Source: Laguncularia racemosa
Lineage: Eukaryota > Streptophyta > Magnoliopsida > Myrtales > Combretaceae
Reading direction: 5' to 3'
DNA: 64,000 nt
NCBI GenBank assembly: GCA_037954665.1
Contig: JBBMOL010000013.1
Span: 5,394,001 to 5,458,000 of the forward strand
Shown: positions 55,921 to 64,000 of the stretch, piece after piece
How the letters are laid out: every line of letters starts with the position of its first letter
Position numbering within the stretch: the first letter of the stretch is position 1
The notes under the pieces: model-generated
Seen by the model: the letters and a program-made list of their open reading frames with translations, nothing else
Database searches by the model: none
What the model was told of the DNA's origin: nothing
Translations under genes and position numbers: made by a program

Positions 55921-57783
55921 AATTCGAACAAATTGATTTATAATCTACGATTGTTGCTTGGTTTGGTTTTATGGTGTTGATTGAACATAATTTTTTAACT
56001 ATTAATTTATAAATTTAAAAGTAAATTAATTTAAAACATCTAAATTTGAGTTGAATTTCCCACTAAAGATTCCCTTCTCAATCTGCTAGTATTTAAGGCT
56101 ATTAACCGCAAGATAATAGACGAGTTACATATGGATAATTATGTACCCATGCAAATTTCTTGGTTCTCTATAACGGGGTTTCCAAATTACTTTTACAATT
56201 TTTTAGTTTTTTTTTTTTTTTTTCAATTTGTTTTTGCCATACCTAAGCCTTCTCATTCAGCATCAGTCATTACCAACGAATGGGTGACGCTGAGTATTGT
56301 CCTTTTAATATAACCTAAGCCTTCTCTATTCTATATTTTCTAGTTGAGTGTTGTCTTTCAAGTGCAACGACTACCCTTCCATATTCCTTCGGTGGTGCAA
56401 GTTCCATTTGCAAGATATATATTATAAGTCAATTATTTTACTAATGTAATTTCTCACTCTCTATTTGCGTCTTTTTAATATATATAACGTATTGGGATAT
56501 TTTTATCGCAAATGTTCTTAATTTCTTATACATTTTCATAATTTAATGTTTTGGTTTTTTAGATTTTCATGATGAACACTTTTTGAGACAAAACATTTTT
56601 TAACTTAGCCTCTGAACTCTCCGAATCTCAAAATATTTCGCCATGATTAAATACTGTACGTGTAAGGACACTGGAAATTAGTGAATATTCATACAGTTGA
56701 TGTTTCAAATAGCACGGATGGTACGTAAATCATAAAAACACGAAAGTCTATATACCAGCACGGCAATTATAAGTAATTGCTTTTTCAAAACTTAAAAATG
56801 TAACTTTCTTTTTTATGGCCTCTATAGAGCAGACACTCTTAGAGACATTATTTTTCGATATCTTAATTTTTAAGAACTTGAAAACATGCACGTATTTATT
56901 CCACAATTATGTGCGAAAGGCTTCATTAGGATTTTATTTATTTATTTTTTTAACCAATCTTATCTAGAAACCAATATTTATAAGTTCACATTGATTTATA
57001 AGCAACTGTCGCGGTTGTCAATATCCCACTGCAACAATATATAGGTATACTGATGAATTTCAAAATCTATAATATAAAAAAAAAAAAACCATCCAAGCAC
57101 TTGTAAACTAGATTTTAAAAATTGTTCATAATGTATAAGTTATAATTAGAGTAATAAAAAATTATGTCAATATATACATATTAAAATCAAAATTGCTATT
57201 ATAAACTAACAACTGTAATAATTCTTCATAAATTATAATTAAATTACTCTTTTTTTTCCTATAAGAATTACCCCCCTGAAAGTCTTCCAATTGAAAACTT
57301 AATTAGTTTATTTTTGGTAAAAAATGAAAAAAAAAAAAGGACACCCTTCTATTTTCCATTAACAAATCTGATTGATCACGACCATTTAGTAGGATCAGTG
57401 TTAAAAATAGTCTTCAACTTTAGAATCAAAGCAAGTAAACTAAACATCATCCAGACGAGTAAATTTACAAAATATATACAATGAAAGCCCTAATTAACCT
57501 AGCTCTCCCAAAAAAGTGAATGACTACGACATCACCACCCCACCCCCCACAACAGCATAATATTTATATATTTGCTTCATTTATTAAAAGTCCCACTAAA
57601 ACATCACATTCGACTCCCCTTGGCCTCTGCACTTTAACTATAAGACAAACTTCAATCTAGCATAATAGCTAAGTGGCGTCAACATCAAGAGGTTGGGTCC
57701 AACCCAGAAAAACATCAATAGATACAGACAGGGATTGTCGTTATTAGAAGGACCTATACATGGAGTAGCTAGCACAATTTAGG
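55921..57783. other. AT-rich intergenic DNA
   Basis: No supported gene. It separates the two gypsy elements. Small frames only (for example 56131-56313) with no motif. C-rich CCCCACCCCCCAC near 57540. Confidence 0.5.
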
Positions 57784-58328
57784 TGAATACTGTTTTTTAT
57801 TTATTTAATTTTATTATTTCTATTATTATTATTATTTTATTTCATCATCATCATCATTATTATATATTTTTTATTATTATTTGCTATCTTTTGTTATTAT
57901 TTTTATTTTGTATTATTTTAGAATAAATGCAATTTGATTACATTATATGATCAAGGCATAGACCAACGACCTAACAGAAAACACATGCTCACATACTCCC
58001 CCAGTCTCAAGATCGAATTTCAATTGCGCAGAAGCGCGAGACTTTTTTTTTCTCTCGGCAAAAAACATGGGTTGAACCTACGTTTTCTTCTTCCAGTATT
58101 TTTCATTACAATGAAAAAATGTTTTCGCAATAATTTTCCAACCTTCGACTTTTCTTCTTCCCCTAAGTGTTTAACCCACATTTTGCTTATAAATAGAGTC
58201 CCAAATCTGTTGGAAATGGGGTTTCTTTTGGTAAAAAGGTGAAAGAATTTCTCACAAAAAAAAGAAAAAAAAAATTCTTGCAACATTTTCTCTCTCTAAT
58301 TTTTTTTTTCTCCAATCACTTTCACCGG

Positions 58329-59962
58329 TGATAGAGCCATTTTATACTCAATCTTTATAGTATGAAGTGTATTAATTTATTATAGATTTTATAGAAATCA
58401 TAAGGAAATGGTACTTAATTCTATTATAGTGATAAATCAGGTTAAATGGAGTCAAGGGTGCTAATTCAAGTAAATTAGAGAAGTAATCTACAACTTGGAT
58501 CAAAGACAAGGATTTACACCACCGGAGGAAAGTACATGGGCGTGTAGTTGAAGTACATGGCCGTGTACTTAGTTTTGAAGCCACAGGAAACTATACGGTT
58601 GAAGTACACGACCGTGTATCTGTCTAGAAGGAGGCACGGTTTTAGACATGGCCATGGAGGAAACCGTGCTACACACTGCATGAGAAGGAGAGAGACACGA
58701 CTTGTGACACGGCCGTGGTGGAAGACGTGGTGGCAGCCGTGGTCGAAGCCGTGGTGGAAGTTGAAATGGAAGACGTGCCAAGGATGAGAAATTGTGGAAC
58801 ATCAACTAGAGGATGGCACGGTTTGAGATCTGGCCGTGGTTGAAGCTGTGGTACACACTGATCACGGATGAAGACTTCTAAATCACCCATAGAGGAAGGC
58901 ACGGCTTGACCCACGGCCGTGTTGTAGGGCGTGCCAGGCGGACGATTATTTTCTTCTCGAGATTTACTTCAAAAAAGAAAGATATTTTCGTATCTTGCTA
59001 GCAAAAGATCACCTACCATTCCTTTAACAATATAAATAGAACTAACCCTAGAGGGTTAGAGAGATCTTGGATCATCTTAGAGACAAGAAGGAAAGAAGGA
59101 GGCGGAGCAGGTAGCCGAGAACAGAGGCTTGTTATGTTTTCACTTTTAATTTTCGTTTTTATGATGAACATGTGTAGCTAAGTAGTTTTTCTAGCCAAAG
59201 GGTCATAGAAGTTTGATTCTCCACGAATTGTGAGATCTAATTGATTTGTATTTAATCTATTCTTTGTTTTTGGATATTCATATATCTTCTAAACGTCTTG
59301 TCATTATTATCTTTGTTGATTGGTATGAATTAGAGCTCTTCTACTCAATTAGCAAGTTAATATATTGTCAACTAGCATGTCAAATCCGTAATTGTTTGAT
59401 TGTTTTAGTCTCAGTGACACAATAACATGTTTGGTTATAAAATAGATGATCGAATTCATGTTATGGAGATGTATGATCATGTTTAAATAGGTTATCTTAT
59501 AATCTACTGGCATGAATTGGTAGTCTCTCTAGTTTTTAATGCTATTGATAGATTAAATCCTAAGAGCTTGTCTAGGGTTGTCTAATCGATAAGAGAAGTA
59601 ATTAAAGAGCTTGTTTTGATTATCGAAGAAGTAAGGAGAGATAGGTTATTAGAGCTTGTTAATAACCATAACCAGTTTATCTAGAAATAAGGATAGGAGA
59701 CATTTGCATCGATGATCAATTCCTAGAATTAAACTATCTTGATTCATTTGGCTAGGCTTTTATCAATATTCGACTTTATTATTTTGTTTCAACATTATTT
59801 GATTCACAAACAAACCCCCCATTTTTTCTTTTCTTCTTTATTCTCTTTGAATAGAAATATATTTAACCAATCCCTATGGATTCAACCTTACTCACCACTA
59901 TATGCAAATCATATAATTGTCTAGGAGTAGGTTTTTATTTTTGTTGGATTCGACATCCATCA
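58329..59962 (+). mobile_element. Solo LTR nested in the G2 LTR
   Basis: 1634 bp, termini TGATAG...CCATCA, flanked by the 5-bp duplication ACCGG (58324-58328 and 59963-59967). Orientation plus: TATAAATAG at 59031 is followed by a leader-like part and a U5 with CCCTATGGATTCAACC and TTGGATTCGACATCCATCA, phrases typical of gypsy LTR ends. U3 (58530-58930) has repeated ACACGGCCGTG-type palindromes. No internal coding part; formed by LTR-LTR recombination. Confidence 0.9.
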
Positions 59963-60707
59963 ACCGGCTTGTCGCATTCTCACTTCAAGAAGCTCTGATC
60001 GACGCTGCCTTGCCACTATCTTTCGCTATTCGTCACTGTCCCTCATTGTCACTAGAAAAGCATCACGTTCAAGTACGTAAAGCTTTTTTTTTTTTTTAGA
60101 AATAATAAAAAGAATGTTTTTTTTAGTTATTATATGTATAAAAAAATTTAAGAAATTTATTTATTTATTATATATTTAAATTTTCTTTTACATAAAAAAT
60201 TTTTATTTTCTTAAAAGATTTTTTTAGTTATTTTATATTTTAAGACATAAAAAAATTTATGTACAATAATAAATTTTAAATTTTATTTTTCTAAAAAAAT
60301 TATTATAAAAATTATTTTTAGTTATTTTATCTTTTTTTAGAATTTTTTTGTCTAATATATATGTATATATATATATTAGATATAATTTTTTTTTAAAAAA
60401 AGATTATAGGTTTTAAAACTTTTCTTTTAAAATAAAAAAAAATTGAACTACGATAGGTCTGGTCCCAAGCATTGGGTATGTAGGCATCTTTGAGGTGACC
60501 TCATAATTTTTTTTCTCCTTTTATTTCTCTTCTTTATTTTTTTATTATTTATTTCTTTTCTTTTCTTCTTCTTTCTTTCATTTCTTTCTTTTTTTTAAAA
60601 AAAAAAAATAGAAGGTTAAAAAGTGGTAACATCAAGTTTTAATAAGAAAACCCTCAAGCTCCAAAATTTCTGGTATAATTTTTTTTTCTTACGCAAACTA
60701 GTAGTCA

Positions 60708-60740
60708 AATTAAGACTAATCTACTCAATTAGTCTTAATT
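60708..60740 (+). promoter_or_regulatory. U5 RNA hairpin of G2
   Basis: AATTAAGACTAAT, loop CTACTCA, ATTAGTCTTAATT: a perfect 13-bp stem. Compared with G1, one stem position changes from G-U to A-U and the loop sequence differs, while pairing is kept. Confidence 0.7.
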
Positions 60741-60889
60741 TAACATTTTTTCCAATTTTGATCGGGTGGTGACTCTGTGTTTTTTTTTTAAATAAAAATG
60801 TTATTTTTTTTCTAATCTTAGTCAAGGTTTTATATTAAATGAGCTAGGGTTTTATGTAAATCAGATTAGAAAAATTAGACTCGATAAGG

Positions 60890-60907
60890 TGACAACTCCG
60901 CTGAGGA
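60890..60907 (+). promoter_or_regulatory. Primer-binding site of G2
   Basis: TGACAACTCCGCTGAGGA, 3 bases after the LTR, is the same site as in G1 with G-to-A changes. Confidence 0.65.
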
Positions 60908-61478
60908 CACATGTAATAAGTGGGTTAGCCACTTTAACGTTCCAATTTGTTTTTCTTCCTTTACTTGTAGATATATATATGATGTATATTAAACTAGTTG
61001 TTCTAACCTTTATATTTTTTTGCAACATTTTTATTTATTTGTTAGCTTGAAATGAAGACATCAAATGTATGATAGATATGGTCAATCCTAGGCCGTTTTA
61101 GGACCAGGACCTTAGGAGGGGAGCCATTGTGTAGGCTTCGGGTGTTGTGGGGCAACCACCGCTCGAGGCTGATTAGGCTACCCCACTCAAGTTTCGACGT
61201 AACCTGTAAACCATTTTCTTTAAAAATGAGTGAGGTCACGAAACTTGAGGACCTATAGATATTACCCAATTACATTCATGAACCCTTCAAGTTAGCAAAT
61301 AAACATGATGTGGAAAAAAGAAAAAAAAATATATTGCAACTTTTGTGGAGTTATTTTTCTATTTCTTTGTAATTTGTAACATTGTTATTGTAAATTTCCC
61401 TGTAAACTCTTTGTAATAAATGTATTTTCTTGTAAATAGTATAGTCACAATGTATTTATTTTCATAAATTTTGTAACA
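60908..61478 (+). other. Leader of G2
   Basis: Non-coding. The segment 61060-61260 (ATTGTGTAGGCTTCGGG, GATTAGGCTACCCCAC) is conserved with G1 at 42820-42985. G2 has GGAGGGGAG where G1 has the long poly(G). Confidence 0.6.
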
Positions 61479-63015
61479 ATGGCAAGTTCATCCCGTATGC
61501 AATCTCTTCTTAGGGAAATCCATGTTCATAAACCCCTGGAGTAAAAAATAGTATTTGATCGATGGATCTAGTTCTTCAACCTAAGTCAACAAGAGGTCAT
61601 TCAAAACATGATTGGACCAATCCTCTCACTATAGAAGGTCTATGTCAACATCACTTTGGTCCGAGCCTTGGTTTATTTTTGAGAGCCATAAATTGTCACT
61701 TTTTGCTTGGGTCCCCATCAATTAGGCCCAACAATGGAAGAATATGCCCAATTGCTTAAGGCTTCACCCAGCATTGAAAAGCATATATATCCCAGATCTT
61801 AAAGCGGGGCCTGCAAAAATCTTTAGTAAATTACTAGGAGTTCGTAAGGCTGAAATCTATAAGGCCTTAGGAAATTGTAATGGGAATTGTATTAAAATTG
61901 ATGATTTGTTGACATGGTTTGCAGCTCAATCTAGTTATCATGAAAAGTGAGCCTTTTTTGTGTAGATTTTGAAGCATGGCAACAACACCAGATTCATGCA
62001 TTCATCTTAATGGCCTTCGGGACTATATTGTTTCCAAACGGGATTTTTCATATCCACTTTAGGGTCGTAGAAATAGTGGCCCAATTTTTTGAGGGAAAGT
62101 CTTACATCCTCGCACTTCTCGCTTAGCAAATCAGATCGCTTAACCACTTAAAGAAAAAAAGACGTGGGGATTTGAAAACTAACATGGCATTGATTAAGGT
62201 ATGATTCATTAGCCATATGCGATGCTACAGACTTGACTTCATTCAAGGGGCCTTTGCACAACAAATCGATCTGATTGATTCCTTTACTTCCATAATCACA
62301 TTGCTAGAGGATATTCTTACTTGTTGCTGGATTGATGTCTTACAAGACTTTTGTGCTGAAGACATATTATGGGTAGCTAGATGGAATTCTTGTACTAGGA
62401 TGGTATGTGCTTGTAAAAATTATGAGGCAGTTCCCTTGATTGGATTTAACTGATGCATTAGTTACTACCCAACTGCTCTAATACGTCAACTGGGACTTAT
62501 TCAGGATATAGTCCATAAACCCTCACTCGAACCCATCACACTTAATTTCCACGATTCTCATCTGATAATAACTGACAAGATAGCTAAACTATTGGAAATT
62601 AAAACCGTATAGGAGACTTGAATAATAAGCCCTACTATTGACATAGGGAATTTGAGGGGTGATAGGTAAATATCGAGCAATCAAAGAGTACATTTTTCAC
62701 CAACTCAAAAGGATAGGTGAAAAACAATATAGTGCCCCAGTTGTACTCCAACTTGCACCAGCAAATCCTACTCCCGAAATGAAGACATATATGGAAGAAG
62801 TGCAAGCACAAATGCAAGTCCATATGCAAAACATGAAAAGAAAGGGGGATATTTGGAAGAATAGATGTCAAGAATCCAACCAATGAGTTGAAGCTCTAGA
62901 AGCCCAGCTAAAAAAGGCTAAGCAAAAGATCAAGGAACTAGAAACTCTTGCAAAAGAGAAAACAAAAAACGGATCATGTCATCACAAGAAGAGAAGCGGA
63001 AGAGGAAGATTTAGA
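61479..63015 (+). pseudogene. ORF1 of G2 (broken)
   Basis: From the ATG at 61479 (MASSSRMQSLLREI) the translation keeps the same blocks as G1 ORF1: DLKAGPAKIFSKLLGVRKAE (61795-61850), DLLTWFAA, FAQQIDLIDSF, CAEDILWVARWNSC, then the Glu/Lys-rich C-terminus at 62659-62886 and a basic tail near 63000. More than ten stops and several frameshifts. The end is approximate. Confidence 0.65.
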
Positions 63016-63282
63016 TTTTGGATTTTTTTTTTCTTTTTTGTAATTCCTTTTCAATTCATGTAATCAAACTCTAAAGTTGCAATATTAATAAAATTTCTAT
63101 TTTGCTACATTATGGATTATTCACTAACCCCATATTTGCATCTGCTTGACACATGCATTTTTTTTTAAATTATTTTTTTTTTCAAACAAGTGACCCAGTG
63201 TTGATTACGTTTAGGTTTCAAGATTGCACCTAAACAATCGAACCCCACAAGAAGTCCATACTACACTCGTTCCAGAGCCACA
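63016..63282 (+). promoter_or_regulatory. Inter-ORF module of G2
   Basis: AATAAA at 63087-63092 and a block ending TGACACATGCAT (63138-63158), nearly identical to G1 in order and sequence; a poly(T)/AT stretch follows before gag. Confidence 0.5.
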
Positions 63283-64000
63283 ATGTCAAGTAACAATGAT
63301 GACAATACCAATGACAGTACTGCTAATCAAAGAATGGTTTCATTGGAGCAAGCTATGCAAAATCTCAATGATCAAGTGAAGTTTTTGGTGGAAATTTTGA
63401 CTCTTCTTCGATTAACTTAACCGGTTTAAGAAGGTTATTCAGGGGGTCAAAAGGGAAAAGCAGTTGAGATTTTACCTCCTAAAAATGAGGAAATTAACTC
63501 CAAGTTCAATCCAACATTTGTGGAGTCAAAACCAGAGGCACAAACCTCATATAGTCCTACAGATCTACAAAGCCAATTTGAGGAAAGATAGAAAGAAACA
63601 GAAAGAAAGCTTTTCCAACAATTAGCTTATAAGATGAAGGCCTTAGAAGGACTAGATATGTATGAGCAAATTGGGATCACTAACTTAACAAATTTCGGTA
63701 CCATTGCTTATCTTGAAAAATTTAAGGTACCAAAGTTTGAAAAAATATGATGGCATTGGATGTCTAAAATGCACACTAAATTGTATGTTCGGATGATGGG
63801 CAAATACGTACAGTATGACCAATTAATGGTGCAGACTTTCCAAGACAGTCTTACAGGACCTACTCTAGCTTAGTATGCACAATTGGACCTCAATCATATC
63901 AATAATTGAGAAAAGTCAGCTCGAGCTCTCTATGAGCTATATAAATTCAACATTAAAGTTACTCCTTCAATATGGGACTTAGGGAGTATCCACAAGAAGC
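63283..64000 (+). pseudogene. G2 gag, partial (runs off the window)
   Basis: ATG at 63283 (MSSNNDDNTNDS), then a helix-rich segment SLEQAMQNLNDQVKFL like G1, ERKLFQQLAYKMKALEGL, and the core MHTKLYVRMMGKYVQYDQL, TFQDSLTGPTLA near 63770-63870. Multiple stops and a frameshift near 63735. It continues beyond 64000. Confidence 0.75.

Larger units (their letters stand above)
57784..60886 (+). repeat. 5' LTR of G2, split by a solo LTR
   Basis: Right end TTAGACTCGATA (to 60886) matches the G1 LTR end. Before it lie the U5 hairpin (60708-60740), the PBS-like TGGTGACTCT (60767-60776) and the TGAACTACG...GGTATGTAGGCA block near 60450, also present in G1. TATAAATAG occurs at 58189. The segment 58329-59962 is a foreign solo LTR. 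The left limit is approximate. Confidence 0.65.
57784..64000 (+). mobile_element. Second Tat/Ogre-type gypsy element (G2), 5' part only
   Basis: Same order as G1: LTR with TATA box (58188-58196), U5 hairpin, PBS, conserved leader, ORF1, inter-ORF module, gag, which runs off the window end. The left border is not certain; TGAATACTG at 57784 resembles the G1 LTR start only loosely. Proteins are clearly related to G1 but distinct and contain far more stops, so it is older or a different family. A solo LTR splits its 5' LTR. Confidence 0.8.

Noticed and set aside
58548..58914. Frames of 79-81 codons on both strands rich in Trp/Arg/Pro
   Set aside because: Produced by the GGCCGTGG repeats in U3 of the solo LTR.

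Overview
This is a stretch of nuclear DNA from a plant, most likely a eudicot. The evidence is an AT-rich background, introns with GT/AG borders, TATA boxes, two recognisable plant genes, and several plant-type LTR retrotransposons, MITE-like elements and solo LTRs. No bacterial or organellar feature was seen. Only two host genes can be supported: a single-exon dirigent-family gene with a long repetitive linker (2786-3967, +) and a six-exon dehydroascorbate reductase gene (exons between 23455 and 26393, +). Most of the rest is transposon sequence or AT-rich intergenic DNA. Layout, left to right: a GC-rich non-autonomous hAT-like element with an 8-bp target duplication (889-1696); the dirigent gene; AT-rich spacer; a decayed Ty1/copia element of Sirevirus-like build (about 8283-19715). 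The copia element has LTRs, a tRNA-Met-type primer site, gag, protease, integrase, RT, RNase H and an extra ORF region behind pol. Its integrase is split by a Mutator-like MITE and its RT carries a 270-bp in-frame tandem duplication. Then come spacer, the DHAR gene, a 176-bp tandem duplication, a SINE-like tRNA-derived fragment, a cluster of kilobase-scale diverged duplications (29.6-34.9 kb) and a long AT-rich region (34.9-40.5 kb). From 40571 to 55915 lies a complete but inactivated Ty3/gypsy element of the Tat/Ogre type, flanked by the duplication AAATA. Its order is 2-kb LTR, PBS, long leader, ORF1, gag, protease, putative intron, RT, RNase H, second RNase H, integrase, repeat-rich 3' region, polypurine tract, LTR. 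A 754-bp solo LTR from another gypsy family sits inside its gag, in antisense. From about 57.8 kb to the window end is the 5' part of a second, more decayed Tat/Ogre element, whose 5' LTR is itself split by a 1634-bp solo LTR with target duplication ACCGG. Comparing the two Tat/Ogre elements shows conserved non-coding parts that ordinary domain annotation misses: a U5 RNA hairpin with a 13-bp stem, a PBS-like copy upstream of the real PBS, a long leader, and a module between ORF1 and gag. The LTRs of the first element also carry a tRNA-like A-box/B-box pair. The protease-RT gap behaves as an intron that, if spliced, joins the frames. These are the most interesting parts of the window. All retroelement reading frames carry stops or frameshifts, many looking like C-to-T or G-to-A changes, as expected for old methylated transposons.
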